Positions 43,440 through 53,428 are shown, numbered from the stretch's first letter. The stretch is DNA of 64,000 nucleotides from Pseudomonas kermanshahensis (GCF_014269205.2 NZ_JABWRY020000001.1:3720001-3784000); one strand, 5' to 3'. Numbers and translations: made by a program. Notes: generated by a model not told the origin, from the sequence alone.

Positions 43440-44419
43440 TGTTCGGACTGATCAAGACCTGGAAAGCCCTGGAGGCCCGGGGCATCATGGGTATCAACCG
43501 GCGCAACGCGGACTATGTCCTGAAGTACAACAAGCGCCACCTGTACCCGATCGTCGACGACAAAATCATCACCAAAGAGCGCGCGCTCGCGGCCGGCATC
43601 CATGTGCCGGAAATGTACGGCGTCATCGAGACCGAGAAAGAGATCGAGAAGCTCGACCAGATTATCGGCGGGCGCAGTGACTTCGTCATCAAACCGGCGC
43701 AAGGCGCCGGCGGTGACGGCATCCTGGTGATCGCCGACCGCTTCGAGGACCGCTACCGCACGGTGTCGGGCAAGATCATCAGCCACGAGGAAATCGAGCA
43801 CCAGATCTCGAGCATCCTTACCGGCCTGTACTCGCTGGGTGGCCACCGCGACCGGGCGCTGATCGAGTACCGGGTCACGCCGGACCAGATCTTCAAGAGC
43901 ATCAGCTACGAAGGCGTGCCGGACATCCGCATCATCGTGCTGATGGGCTACCCGGTCATGGCGATGCTGCGCCTGCCGACCCGCCAGTCCGGCGGCAAGG
44001 CCAACCTGCACCAGGGCGCCATCGGCGTGGGTGTCGACCTTGCCACAGGGGTGACCCTGCGCGGCACCTGGCTGAACAACATCATCAGCAAGCACCCGGA
44101 CACCACCAACGCCGTGGACGGCGTGCAACTGCCGAACTGGGACGGTTTCATGAAGCTTGCGGCTGGCTGCTACGAGCTGTGCGGCCTGGGCTACATCGGT
44201 GTGGACATGGTGCTGGACCAGGAAAAGGGCCCACTGATTCTGGAACTCAACGCCCGCCCTGGCCTGAACATCCAGATTGCCAACGACTGCGGGCTGACCC
44301 AGCGCACCCACGCCATCGAGGCGCACATCGAGGCGCTGGCCAAGGACGGTGTGACCGAGGATGCCGAACAGCGCGTTCGTGTCTCGCAAGGGCTGTTCGG
44401 GCACGTGCATCCGCGCTGA
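43439..44419 (+). CDS. Alpha-L-glutamate ligase-like ATP-grasp protein
   Basis: 326 residues, cytoplasmic. ATP-grasp features: D-F-V-I-K-P-A-Q-G-A-G-G-D-G-I (about 80-94, ATP-binding Lys and glycine loop), L-I-E-Y-R-V-T-P, and the metal-binding L-I-L-E-L-N-A-R-P-G-L-N-I-Q. It belongs with RimK-type ligases that join amino acids, often glutamate, to a carboxylate by an acyl phosphate. The N-terminus I-M-G-I-N-R-R-N is typical of this subgroup. Start overlaps the 7TM stop by one base, so the pair is coupled. The substrate is unknown. Confidence 0.92.
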   Translation: MFGLIKTWKALEARGIMGINRRNADYVLKYNKRHLYPIVDDKIITKERALAAGIHVPEMYGVIETEKEIEKLDQIIGGRSDFVIKPAQGAGGDGILVIADRFEDRYRTVSGKIISHEEIEHQISSILTGLYSLGGHRDRALIEYRVTPDQIFKSISYEGVPDIRIIVLMGYPVMAMLRLPTRQSGGKANLHQGAIGVGVDLATGVTLRGTWLNNIISKHPDTTNAVDGVQLPNWDGFMKLAAGCYELCGLGYIGVDMVLDQEKGPLILELNARPGLNIQIANDCGLTQRTHAIEAHIEALAKDGVTEDAEQRVRVSQGLFGHVHPR

Positions 44420-44452
44420 GTCAGTAACGACGCGACGGGGCCCGTTTCGCGA

Positions 44453-44531
44453 GCCATTCGCGGGGCAAGCCCGCTCCCACAGCTTGAGCGCAACACCGTA
44501 TTGTGGGAGCGGGCTTGACCCGCGAATGGGC
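44453..44531. repeat. Inverted REP pair after the ATP-grasp gene
   Basis: GCCATTCGCGGGGCAAGCCC... (44453-44481) faces TGTGGGAGCGGGCTTGACCC... (44502-44531) between the ligase gene and pabB; the two arms differ at about two positions. It probably ends the three-gene transcript. Confidence 0.88.
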
Positions 44532-44645
44532 TGCAAAAGCAGCCCTCGGCTTCAACACAACGTTTGAATGTCGTTCCAGCGCTAGGCGCATTTCCTACAC
44601 AGGTCTACAATCGCCCTCCTCGCTTTTACATCGCCGTCCACACTG

Positions 44646-45989
44646 ATGCCGACCTGTACGCTCCACCCCCTGCCCTACCAGCCTGACCCTGCCGCCTATT
44701 TCGCCCGCCTGCGCCAGGCGCCCGGCGCGATTCTGCTCGACAGTGCCCGCCCCGGTGCCGAACGCGGCCGCTTCGACCTGCTCAGCGCCTGGCCCATGCA
44801 ACACCTGCAAGCCCACGCAGACGAGGACGGCCGCGCCTTCCTGCAACGGCTGCGCGCAGGGCTGGCGCAACTGGGCCACGCCGACTTGCCGGTTGGGGTG
44901 GAACTGCCGTTTGCCGGCGGCCTGATCGGCTACCTCAGCTACGACTTCGGCCGGCGCCTGGAAAACCTGCCCAGCCTGGCCGTCGATGATCTCGGCCTGC
45001 CCGATGCACAACTTGGCCTTTACCGCTGGGCATTGGTGACCGACCACACGCTGGCAACCAGCCAGCTGGTGTTCCACCCGAGCCTGGCAAGCGCTGAGCG
45101 CGAGCGCCTGATTGCCCTGTTCGAAGCCCCCGATTGTGCTGCAACTGGCGATTTCCACCTGCTGGCCAATATGACCGGCGACTTGAAGCCCGAGCACTAC
45201 CAAGCAGCGTTCGACCAGGTGCAACGCTACATTCAGGCCGGCGATTGCTACCAGATCAACCTGACACAACGCTTCCGCGCACCGTGCCAGGGCGACCCGT
45301 GGCGCGCCTATCAGGCGCTGCGCAAAGCGTGCCCGACGCCATTCTCCGGTTACCAGCAACTGGCCGATGGCAGCGCACTGCTGAGCTTCTCGCCGGAGCG
45401 GTTCATTTGCGTCAGCCAAGGGCTGGTCGAGACTCGCCCGATCAAGGGTACCCGGCCACGCTCTAGCAACCCCGACCAGGACACCCGCAACGCCGAAGAG
45501 CTGCTGCACAGCCCCAAAGACCGCTCGGAAAACCTGATGATCGTCGACCTGCTGCGCAACGACCTGGGCCGTACCTGCCAGATCGGCTCGGTCAAGGTGC
45601 CCGAGTTGTTCAGCCTGGAAAGCTACCCCAACGTTCACCACCTGGTCAGCAGCATCACCGGGCAATTGGCCACCGACAAGGACCCACTCGACCTGATCGG
45701 CGACAGCTTCCCCGGCGGCTCGATCACCGGGGCGCCGAAGATCCGCGCCATGCAGATCATCGACGAACTGGAGCCCAGCCGCCGTGCACTGTATTGCGGC
45801 TCGTTGCTGTACGTGGATGTGCGCGGCGAGATGGACAGCTCCATCGCCATCCGCAGTGTGCTGATCAAGGACGGCCAAGCCAGTTGCTGGGGCGGCGGCG
45901 CAGTGGTGGCGGACTCCGACTGGGCGTCGGAATACGAAGAATCGATTGCCAAGGTGCGGGTGCTGATGGAGACCTTACAACAGCTCTGA
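44646..45989 (+). CDS. pabB: Aminodeoxychorismate synthase component I
   Basis: 447 residues of the anthranilate-synthase/chorismate-binding superfamily. The catalytic motif is E-T-R-P-I-K-G-T-R-P-R; the PIKGT form with its lysine is diagnostic of PabB rather than TrpE (PIAGT). G-D-C-Y-Q-I-N-L-T-Q-R-F, E-N-L-M-I-V-D-L-L-R-N-D-L-G-R and the C-terminal F-P-G-G-S-I-T-G-A-P-K complete the active site. With PabA it makes 4-amino-4-deoxychorismate for folate. It is monocistronic; pabA is not near. Confidence 0.95.
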   Translation: MPTCTLHPLPYQPDPAAYFARLRQAPGAILLDSARPGAERGRFDLLSAWPMQHLQAHADEDGRAFLQRLRAGLAQLGHADLPVGVELPFAGGLIGYLSYDFGRRLENLPSLAVDDLGLPDAQLGLYRWALVTDHTLATSQLVFHPSLASAERERLIALFEAPDCAATGDFHLLANMTGDLKPEHYQAAFDQVQRYIQAGDCYQINLTQRFRAPCQGDPWRAYQALRKACPTPFSGYQQLADGSALLSFSPERFICVSQGLVETRPIKGTRPRSSNPDQDTRNAEELLHSPKDRSENLMIVDLLRNDLGRTCQIGSVKVPELFSLESYPNVHHLVSSITGQLATDKDPLDLIGDSFPGGSITGAPKIRAMQIIDELEPSRRALYCGSLLYVDVRGEMDSSIAIRSVLIKDGQASCWGGGAVVADSDWASEYEESIAKVRVLMETLQQL

Positions 45990-46094
45990 TTCGGCGCCAC
46001 AAGGCCTTTATGCCAGGCGTCTAACCCAGCATTTTTTTGTTACCATCACCTCATTACGAGCGCACAGCGCCACAGCCAAGATGGAAACCGCCTG

Positions 46095-46829
46095 ATGAGC
46101 CAACCCTTCGACGTCGCCGCCCTCGCCGCGACCTATGCCAACAAGTCACCACAAGACATCCTGAAACTCGCCTTCGAGCATTTCGGCGACGACTTGTGGA
46201 TCTCCTTCAGCGGCGCCGAGGATGTGGTGCTGGTCGACATGGCCTGGAAGCTGAACAAACAGGTCAAGGTCTTCAGCCTCGACACTGGCCGCCTGCACCC
46301 GGAGACCTACCGCTTCATCGACCAGGTCCGTGAGCACTATGACTTGCCGATCGAAATCCTCAGCCCGGATCGCAGCAAGCTCGATCCGTTCGTCAAGGAA
46401 AAGGGCCTGTTCAGCTTCTATAAGGACGGCCACGGCGAGTGCTGCGGCATCCGCAAGATCGAACCCCTGCGCCGCAAACTGGCCACGGTAAGCGCCTGGG
46501 CCACCGGCCAGCGACGCGACCAGAGCCCTGGCACGCGTAGCCAGGTGGCTGCACTGGAGATCGACAGCGCCTTCTCTACCCCCGAGCGCACCCTGTACAA
46601 GTTCAACCCACTGGCACAGATGAGCAGCGAAGAAGTGTGGGGCTACATCCGCATGCTCGAGCTGCCCTACAACAGCCTGCACGAGCGCGGCTTCATCAGC
46701 ATTGGCTGCGAACCGTGCACACGCCCGGTGCTGCCGAACCAGCACGAGCGCGAGGGCCGCTGGTGGTGGGAAGAGTCGACCCAGAAGGAATGCGGCCTGC
46801 ACGCCGGCAACCTGATCAGCAAGGGCTGA
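46095..46829 (+). CDS. cysH: Adenylylsulfate (APS) reductase CysH, [4Fe-4S] type
   Basis: 244 residues. P-loop S-F-S-G-A-E-D at 38-44 binds the adenylyl sulfate. Cys116-Cys117 (E-C-C-G-I-R-K) and Cys205/Cys208 (G-C-E-P-C-T-R-P) make the [4Fe-4S] site that marks APS-specific reductases; E. coli PAPS reductase lacks it. Cys233 in E-C-G-L-H is the catalytic residue forming the thiosulfonate. It reduces APS to sulfite in assimilatory sulfate reduction using thioredoxin. It is convergent with cysB, the pathway regulator, with which it shares a terminator. Confidence 0.97.
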   Translation: MSQPFDVAALAATYANKSPQDILKLAFEHFGDDLWISFSGAEDVVLVDMAWKLNKQVKVFSLDTGRLHPETYRFIDQVREHYDLPIEILSPDRSKLDPFVKEKGLFSFYKDGHGECCGIRKIEPLRRKLATVSAWATGQRRDQSPGTRSQVAALEIDSAFSTPERTLYKFNPLAQMSSEEVWGYIRMLELPYNSLHERGFISIGCEPCTRPVLPNQHEREGRWWWEESTQKECGLHAGNLISKG

Positions 46830-46841
46830 TCGACAGGTAAA

Positions 46842-46872
46842 GAAAAACCGGCCCACTGGGCCGGTTTTTTCA
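46842..46872. terminator. Bidirectional terminator between cysH and cysB
   Basis: AACCGGCCC ACT GGGCCGGTT with T6 on one side and an A-run (AGAAAAACC) on the other, so it works for both convergent genes. The perfect 9-bp stem is GC-rich. Confidence 0.93.
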
Positions 46873-46884
46873 TGCTCGAACGGC

Positions 46885-47919
<1,035 letters not shown>

Positions 47920-47988
47920 TTAGTGGTTCTGGAAATAAATCTAGAACTATTTTGTTACACGCGCCCCAGTAATAGCCTACAGCCAGCT

Positions 47989-48486
47989 TCACATTTTCCT
48001 ACGTCCCAGGTGCTGTGCAAGCGGCACCATATACACCGGCACAGGCGACAACTGCAGCAACCGCACCGCCGTTCGCCCCAGCGGCACATCAACGCCCGCA
48101 CCAGCACTGTGGCTTCCGAAAATCAGCAAATCGACGCTCAAGCGCTGCGCCTGGTCGAGTATGACCTGCGCAGGGTCACCCTGGCGCACACGCACTGCCT
48201 TGATGACCGCAAGGTCCGCCTCCTCGCCCAGTTCATCGCGAAAATTTTCCAGCACGCGCTGTTCGATATTGGCCATGACCGTGTTGACGCCCTGGCTGTG
48301 CAACTGGTCGAGCGTCTGCTCATCGAGATAGCTTTGCAGCAGCGACTCGGCGAACTGGCCCATGGGCTCCACGGCGTGAATCACATACAACTCCGCATTG
48401 AACGTGCGCGCCAATGCCAGGGCGTGCTGCATGACAAAAGGGGCGTAGACACCGAGGTCGGTGGCGTACAGCATGGAGCGGATCAT
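47989..48486 (-). CDS. Universal stress protein (UspA family)
   Basis: 165 residues, one Usp domain. Y-A-T-D-L-G-V at the N-terminus and the ATP-binding loop G-S-H-S-A-G-A-G-V-D-V-P-L-G-R-T-A at the C-terminus are present. The latter is close to the G-2x-G-9x-G-S/T pattern, with substitutions, so nucleotide binding is likely but not certain. ATG 48486 has GAGGAGGT 4 bases upstream; the frame is open to 48519. Usp proteins help cells under starvation or oxidative stress. It stands between cysB and the reductase gene, all on the minus strand, but gaps are too large for a sure operon. Confidence 0.9.
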   Translation of the reverse strand: MIRSMLYATDLGVYAPFVMQHALALARTFNAELYVIHAVEPMGQFAESLLQSYLDEQTLDQLHSQGVNTVMANIEQRVLENFRDELGEEADLAVIKAVRVRQGDPAQVILDQAQRLSVDLLIFGSHSAGAGVDVPLGRTAVRLLQLSPVPVYMVPLAQHLGRRKM

Positions 48487-48591
48487 TCGACCTCCTCGAC
48501 TGCCGCTGCGGCAGAGCAAGCTTCAGCTTAGCAGCGCGCCGCACGCACGCTTTGCCGTCCGGCGTGCTGCTGGCGCGGGCCGCGGGAGGCG

Positions 48592-49539
48592 TCAGATGGG
48601 GCGTGTATCGCGGCTGATGAATGACAGCGCCTGGTACAGCATCTCCATGCGCGGCAAGCTGCAGCCCGCCGCCCGCGCGCGCGCCAGCGGCTCGCCATAA
48701 ATGGCCTGAAGCTCCAGCGGGCGCTGCTGGGCATGGTCGTGGTACATGCTTGGCCAGTAGTCGGGCATCCGTTCGGTGACCTGGAACAGATGCTCGGCAT
48801 ACCCCTCGGGCAGCTCATGGCCACACGCTGCAGCGCCTTGCACCACCTCGTCCATCAACGCCTGGATCAGCGCCCGGCTATGCGGGTCGGCCATCAGCGG
48901 CGTGGTGCTGGCGCCGAGCAACACCGAAAGCCCGTTATACGGCACGTTCCACACCAGCTTCTGCCAACGGGCCTGGCTCAGGTTGTCCATGGCCTGCGAA
49001 TCGATACCCGCCGTCTGGAACAGCCCTGCCCCCTCCTTGACCAGCGCAGCACCACCCTCGCTTGCCGGCCCACTGTGATAGCCCAGGTTGACCGCACCCA
49101 GCGCCTGATGGCGGATCACACCCGGGGCCTGGCGATTGACGCAAATGAAGCACAGGCCGCCGAGCAGGTGCATGTCGTCGCGCAATGCCGGGCGCAGTTG
49201 CTCCTCCACACCCAGGCCATTCTGCAGCAGCACCACGCGTGCGTCAGGTGCAGCGGCCTGCACGATCAGCGGCGCCAGCTGGTGATTGCTGGTGGCCTTG
49301 GCGCCCACCAGCAGCCAGTCGCATTGCGGCATGTCGGCAACATTGGCATACGCCTGAACCTGCATCTGCAACGGGCCATGCACGGCACTTTCAAGCACCA
49401 GCCCCTGGTCGCGCACCACCTCGTATTCGCTGCGCAGCAGGAAGTGCACGTCGAAACCGGCCCGCGCCAGCATCAACCCATAAAAGCCGCCAATGGCACC
49501 ACTGCCGATGATCCCAATACGTGGTTTGCGCGGATGCAT
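48592..49539 (-). CDS. 2-dehydropantoate 2-reductase family protein
   Basis: 315 residues. The N-terminal Rossmann motif G-I-I-G-S-G-A-I-G-G-F-Y-G binds NADPH; L-L-Q-N-G-L-G-V-E-E and the catalytic Lys region K-L-V-W-N-V-P-Y-N-G-L follow the ApbA/PanE pattern. It would reduce ketopantoate to pantoate in pantothenate synthesis, but Pseudomonas carries several PanE-like paralogues, so the substrate is not certain. ATG 49539 has GGAGAT 5 bases upstream. It ends before the Usp gene. Confidence 0.9.
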   Translation of the reverse strand: MHPRKPRIGIIGSGAIGGFYGLMLARAGFDVHFLLRSEYEVVRDQGLVLESAVHGPLQMQVQAYANVADMPQCDWLLVGAKATSNHQLAPLIVQAAAPDARVVLLQNGLGVEEQLRPALRDDMHLLGGLCFICVNRQAPGVIRHQALGAVNLGYHSGPASEGGAALVKEGAGLFQTAGIDSQAMDNLSQARWQKLVWNVPYNGLSVLLGASTTPLMADPHSRALIQALMDEVVQGAAACGHELPEGYAEHLFQVTERMPDYWPSMYHDHAQQRPLELQAIYGEPLARARAAGCSLPRMEMLYQALSFISRDTRPI

Positions 49540-49772
49540 GCCGATCTCCAGGTAAATGTCAGTGCGCTTTTTTACACCCGTTCCGGCCCGCTGGGCATCC
49601 CAATCGCACAACAGCGCCGCCAGCACGGGAAAATCCCTGCCCTGACGGGCCAAAGCCCATTGTCGCGCCACCTGTAACGCGCTAAGGTTCGGCTCCCCGC
49701 TGCGAACATTCTTGCTGCTGGGCCGCACGGGGATTGCTGGCGGCCGGCACCCGTGACCTGACGAGTAACACG

Positions 49773-50849
49773 ATGGCTGATTTACCGATCGACGACTTAA
49801 ACGTTGCCTCCAACGAGACCCTGATCACGCCCGATCAGCTCAAGAAGGAAATCCCCCTCAGCGCCACGGCCCTGCAGACCGTGACTGCCGGCCGCCAAGT
49901 GGTGCGCGATATTCTCGACGGCAAGGACCATCGCCTGTTCGTCGTGGTCGGCCCCTGCTCCATCCACGACATCAAGGCTGCCCACGAGTACGCCGAACGC
50001 CTGAAGGTATTGGCTGCGGAAGTGTCCGACACCCTCTATCTGGTCATGCGCGTGTACTTCGAGAAGCCGCGCACCACCGTAGGCTGGAAAGGCCTGATCA
50101 ACGATCCGTACCTGGATGACTCGTTCAAGATCCAGGACGGCCTGCACATCGGCCGCCAACTGCTGCTGGACCTGGCTGAAATGGGCCTGCCGACCGCTAC
50201 CGAAGCGCTCGACCCGATCTCCCCGCAGTACCTGCAGGACCTGATCAGTTGGTCGGCCATCGGCGCCCGCACCACCGAATCCCAGACCCACCGCGAAATG
50301 GCCTCGGGCCTGTCTTCGGCGGTCGGCTTCAAGAACGGCACCGATGGCGGCCTGACCGTTGCGATCAACGCCCTGCAGTCAGTGTCCAAACCGCACCGCT
50401 TCCTTGGTATTAACCAGGAAGGCGGCGTCTCGATCGTCACCACCAAGGGCAACCCTTACGGTCACGTGGTACTGCGCGGCGGCAATGGCAAGCCCAATTA
50501 TGACTCGGTCAGCGTCGCCTTGTGCGAACAGGACCTGGCCAAGGCCAAGATCAAGGCCAACATCATGGTCGACTGCAGCCACGCCAACTCCAACAAGGAC
50601 CCGGCCCTGCAGCCACTGGTGATGGAAAACGTCGCCAACCAAATCCTCGAAGGTAACCAGTCGATCATCGGCCTGATGGTTGAGAGCCACCTGAACTGGG
50701 GCTGCCAGTCGATTCCGAAAGACCTGAACGAACTGCAATACGGTGTTTCGGTGACCGACGCCTGTATTGACTGGGCTGCGACTGAGAAGACCTTGCGCAG
50801 CATGCACGCCAAGCTCAAGGATGTACTGCCGCAGCGCCAGCGCGGCTGA
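49773..50849 (+). CDS. aroF: 3-deoxy-7-phosphoheptulonate (DAHP) synthase, class I
   Basis: 358 residues, AroF/AroG/AroH class. It has V-V-G-P-C-S-I-H-D, M-R-V-Y-F-E-K-P-R-T-T-V-G-W-K-G-L-I-N-D-P, G-A-R-T-T-E-S-Q-T-H-R-E-M and the metal-site V-D-C-S-H-A-N-S-N-K. It joins PEP and erythrose-4-phosphate, the first step of aromatic amino-acid synthesis. Pseudomonas usually has more than one isozyme; which amino acid inhibits this one cannot be read safely, so the symbol is by class. ATG 49773 agrees with the family N-terminus. Ends at a strong bidirectional terminator. Confidence 0.93.
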   Translation: MADLPIDDLNVASNETLITPDQLKKEIPLSATALQTVTAGRQVVRDILDGKDHRLFVVVGPCSIHDIKAAHEYAERLKVLAAEVSDTLYLVMRVYFEKPRTTVGWKGLINDPYLDDSFKIQDGLHIGRQLLLDLAEMGLPTATEALDPISPQYLQDLISWSAIGARTTESQTHREMASGLSSAVGFKNGTDGGLTVAINALQSVSKPHRFLGINQEGGVSIVTTKGNPYGHVVLRGGNGKPNYDSVSVALCEQDLAKAKIKANIMVDCSHANSNKDPALQPLVMENVANQILEGNQSIIGLMVESHLNWGCQSIPKDLNELQYGVSVTDACIDWAATEKTLRSMHAKLKDVLPQRQRG

Positions 50850-50850
50850 C

Positions 50851-50881
50851 AAAAAAAGGGCCGCTAAGCGGCCCTTTTTTT
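50851..50881. terminator. Bidirectional terminator between aroF and GNAT gene
   Basis: A7 GGGCCGCT AA GCGGCCC T7: a perfect GC stem with T-runs on both strands, serving the convergent aroF and GNAT genes. Confidence 0.94.
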
Positions 50882-50887
50882 ATAGGT

Positions 50888-51169
50888 TCAGACTTTGCTC
50901 GAGTGACGCTGCTGGCGTTCCATGTAGCGTTCTACATAAGAGCACGACGGAATCACCGTGTACCCCATCTGCTCGGCATACTCCAGGGCCCGCTCGGTCA
51001 GCGCTGCGGCAATGCCACGCCCGCGCAGGGCGTTAGGCACGAAGGTGCGATAGATGTCCAGCGTCTGCTTGCCCAGATCCATGTACGTCAGATAGGCACG
51101 ATGACCGTCCACGTTGGTCTCGAACTGATGACCGGCCTGGTCATGGTGGATGGTCAGCGCTTCGCTCAT
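50888..51169 (-). CDS. Small GNAT-fold N-acetyltransferase (YjdJ-like)
   Basis: 93 residues, a compact GNAT. The acetyl-CoA-binding motif is A-L-R-G-R-G-I-A-A-A-L-T-E-R-A-L, preceded by F-V-P-N and followed by I-P-S-C-S-Y-V. Small single-motif GNATs of this type (the DUF2442/YjdJ group) have an unknown substrate. ATG 51169 has GAGGAGT 4-5 bases upstream. It is convergent with aroF and shares its terminator. The function beyond the fold is unknown. Confidence 0.9.
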   Translation of the reverse strand: MSEALTIHHDQAGHQFETNVDGHRAYLTYMDLGKQTLDIYRTFVPNALRGRGIAAALTERALEYAEQMGYTVIPSCSYVERYMERQQRHSSKV

Positions 51170-51674
51170 CACTACTCCTCGCAGGTCTTCTCGGCAGACC
51201 CATACCTTAACCGATGGTGGTTTATCCGGCACAGAATCCTCTACGCCACCTGTTGCCCCTTGGACCACAGGACGATTGCAATCGTTCTACCCTCGGGCAT
51301 TCACAAGATAGTAGGCGCGGCAAGCAGGATTGCTCAAGGTGGCAATGGTTAAAAACGGCAAAAAACGTCGCTAATGGACTCTTCCCGTTACGCCAACAGC
51401 AGCCGGATGTTGTAGGGCTTAAGACGCTGAACGACAGACAAAGTCACCGTTAGTTCAACAAAAAAGTTCCCGTAGTACAGACGGTTGCGGCCCCTGTACG
51501 TTTTTTTCACAAACGCGTCGCAAATCTTGTCGGCGTGACCTGGAGCAACATTTTTTTTGCAGTTCTTGCGCTCTGTCAGTTTACTTACTACAAGTAATGG
51601 GTACTATGTACGCCGGCCAGTTTCTCTTTTCCGAGAGATGGCTCTTTAATAGAAAGTCCTTGAAGGGGAACACG
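51170..51674. promoter_or_regulatory. 505-bp gene-free region upstream of oprI, with candidate promoter
   Basis: No supportable gene. A candidate oprI promoter is TTGCAG (51557-51562), 17-base spacer, TTTACT (51580-51585), giving an mRNA leader of about 80 bases that ends in AAGGGGAA before the ATG. The region also has a T8 run at 51551-51558. The GNAT promoter must lie at its left end. Confidence 0.45.
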
Positions 51675-51926
51675 ATGAACAACGTTCTGAAATTCTCTGC
51701 TCTGGCTCTGGCCGCAGTTCTGGCTACCGGTTGCAGCAGCGTATCCAAAGAAACCGAAGCTCGTCTGACTGCGACTGAAGACGCAGCAGCTCGCGCTCAA
51801 GCTCGTGCAGACGAAGCCTACCGTAAGGCTGACGACGCACTGGCAGCCGCTCAGAAGGCTCAGCAAACCGCTGACGAAGCCAATGAGCGCGCTCTGCGTA
51901 TGCTGGACAAAGCCAGCCGCAAGTAA
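51675..51926 (+). CDS. oprI: Major outer-membrane lipoprotein OprI
   Basis: 83 residues. The signal peptide ends in lipobox A-T-G-C with Cys20 as the mature N-terminus. The mature part is one long alpha-helix with heptad repeats rich in Ala ([16 protein letters not shown]), forming a trimeric coiled coil as in Lpp, and ends in Lys for peptidoglycan attachment. It tethers the outer membrane to the wall. Codon use favours GCT/CGT, unlike its neighbours, as expected for a highly expressed gene. Ribosome site AAGGGG is 7 bases from the ATG. An L,D-transpeptidase lies next to it, on the other strand. Confidence 0.97.
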   Translation: MNNVLKFSALALAAVLATGCSSVSKETEARLTATEDAAARAQARADEAYRKADDALAAAQKAQQTADEANERALRMLDKASRK

Positions 51927-51949
51927 TAGTCCTCACGGATTGTTATGAA

Positions 51950-51977
51950 GCCGACCCACTTGTGGGTCGGCTTTTTT
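51950..51977 (+). terminator. Rho-independent terminator of oprI
   Basis: GCCGACCCAC TT GTGGGTCGGC followed by T6: a perfect 10-bp stem starting 23 bases after the stop. Confidence 0.94.
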
Positions 51978-52049
51978 ATTGCCCCGCAACACGCAGTGCA
52001 CAAACGAAAAGGCCTGCACTAAGGCAGGCCCTGGGCAGCTCGCGAACGC

Positions 52050-53027
52050 TTACTGCAGTTCAGGCGGGATGCTCGAAACCATCGGCGCCGTACCCTGATT
52101 ATCGACCGGCACGGCAATTTCGACGGGCATGCCATCTTCAGCGGCGACCACGTCACGCACCATGTCCCAGTTCATGCGCAGGTTGTTCGCCAGGTCTTCA
52201 CGCTTGAGCAATGCATTGATAACCGCAGTGTGCTTATCCACCACCGACGGATTACCTTGATCGTCCAACGGCGTGTGTGCTTCGAGGTAGACCTTGCCAG
52301 CACTGATACCGAACTTGTAAGGCTCGTTGATGATGCGCACTGGTGTACCTACCGGCACCATCTTCGACAGCTCGACTACGTTGTTGTTGAGCATGCGGAA
52401 GCAACCGTGGCTGGTGCGCATGCCGATGCCAAACTTCTTGTTCGAACCATGAATCAGGTAACCCGGTACACCCAGGGTGAACTTGAACGGGCCCAGCGGA
52501 TTGTCCGGCCCGGCAGGCACCACGGTCGGCAGGATGTCGCCGTCGGCGGCGTGCTCGGCGCGAATCGAAGCGGGCGGGGTCCAGGTCGGGTTCGGGGTCT
52601 TGGCGGTGATCTTGGTGTTGGCGATCGGCGACCCCCAACCTTCACGACCAATGCCCAGCGGGAAGGTGTACACCACGCTCTGCCCTTTCGGGTAGTAGTA
52701 CAGACGGTACTCGGCCAGGTTGATGACGACGCCTTCGCGCGGCCCCGGCGGCAGCACATAGCGGGTCGGCAGGATAATTTCGGTACCGGCACCCGGCAAC
52801 CAAGGGTCGACGCCCGGGTTGGCGGCGATCATTTCCAGGTAGCCAAGGTCGTTGGCAGTGCCGATGTCGGCGAAGGTGTCTTCGTACTTTGCCTTGATCA
52901 CCTGCACCTGGCCGACAATGTCTTCACCGGGGGGTGGCAATGGCAGCTCCAGCGCAGCAGCGGGGCCCGCTACCAGCAGGGCGGCCAGGGACAGGCTACG
53001 GGTGACGGCAGGAAAGCGCGGCAACAT
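52050..53027 (-). CDS. L,D-transpeptidase (YkuD domain, ErfK/YbiS type)
   Basis: 325 residues: signal peptide ending A-A-A, a LysM-like segment (about 38-88, with D-L-G-Y-L-E-M-I-A-A-N-P-G-V-D and E-I-I-L-P-T), then a YkuD domain. The catalytic set is H193-G-S-N and S-H207-G-C209-F-R-M, Cys209 being the nucleophile. This architecture is that of the ErfK/YbiS/YcfS enzymes that link Lpp to peptidoglycan. With oprI only 123 bases away, OprI is the obvious substrate, by inference. AAGGAT is 8 bases from the ATG. It is convergent with oprI. Confidence 0.94.
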   Translation of the reverse strand: MLPRFPAVTRSLSLAALLVAGPAAALELPLPPPGEDIVGQVQVIKAKYEDTFADIGTANDLGYLEMIAANPGVDPWLPGAGTEIILPTRYVLPPGPREGVVINLAEYRLYYYPKGQSVVYTFPLGIGREGWGSPIANTKITAKTPNPTWTPPASIRAEHAADGDILPTVVPAGPDNPLGPFKFTLGVPGYLIHGSNKKFGIGMRTSHGCFRMLNNNVVELSKMVPVGTPVRIINEPYKFGISAGKVYLEAHTPLDDQGNPSVVDKHTAVINALLKREDLANNLRMNWDMVRDVVAAEDGMPVEIAVPVDNQGTAPMVSSIPPELQ

Positions 53028-53146
53028 CCGGTAAATCCTTCGAAAGGTGGGTCAAGAGAATCGATTGTACACCTGCACCGATGCAAGCGGGAGGCATTGG
53101 CGTCACGCAAGCGTTTCAGATGATGAAAGGTGTGTCAGGTTTGGCA

Positions 53147-53428
53147 TCAAAGCTGCGGCCACACCGGGCGCATGCCGCGCCGCTGGGCGTCGAGAATGGC
53201 GCGGCAGAGTGCGCACAGGCGGTCATCGCGGTAGATCGACCGTTGCACGCCGGACCAGCGCGGCTGCGCGGGCAGCAAACTGCCGCACAAGGTACGGTCG
53301 ACCGGCACGCCCAGCTCAAGCTGGCGGGCCGCCAAGTGGACGCGGATTTCCTGGCAGGCAAACAGGTCGAGCTGTTCGTCAGGCTCGATCAGTTGGTAGG
53401 CATAAAGGGACCAGGCAGGGCGCGGCAT
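53147..53428 (-). CDS. Hypothetical protein with C-terminal CxxC
   Basis: 93 residues, no signal peptide. Landmarks: W-S-L-Y-A-Y-Q-L-I-E-P-D-E-Q-L-D-L-F-A-C-Q-E-I-R near the start and R-L-C-A-L-C-R-A-I-L-D-A-Q at the end. The CxxC plus two other cysteines could bind zinc. I do not recognise a family. ATG 53428 has GAGAG 8 bases upstream; nine more residues upstream are in frame. It follows tesA on the same strand, 58 bases after its stop. Confidence 0.6.
   Translation of the reverse strand: MPRPAWSLYAYQLIEPDEQLDLFACQEIRVHLAARQLELGVPVDRTLCGSLLPAQPRWSGVQRSIYRDDRLCALCRAILDAQRRGMRPVWPQL

Noticed and set aside
51597..51674. Upstream in-frame ATG extending OprI by 26 residues
   Set aside because: The lipoprotein signal peptide starts at 51675 behind AAGGGGAA; the extension would spoil it.
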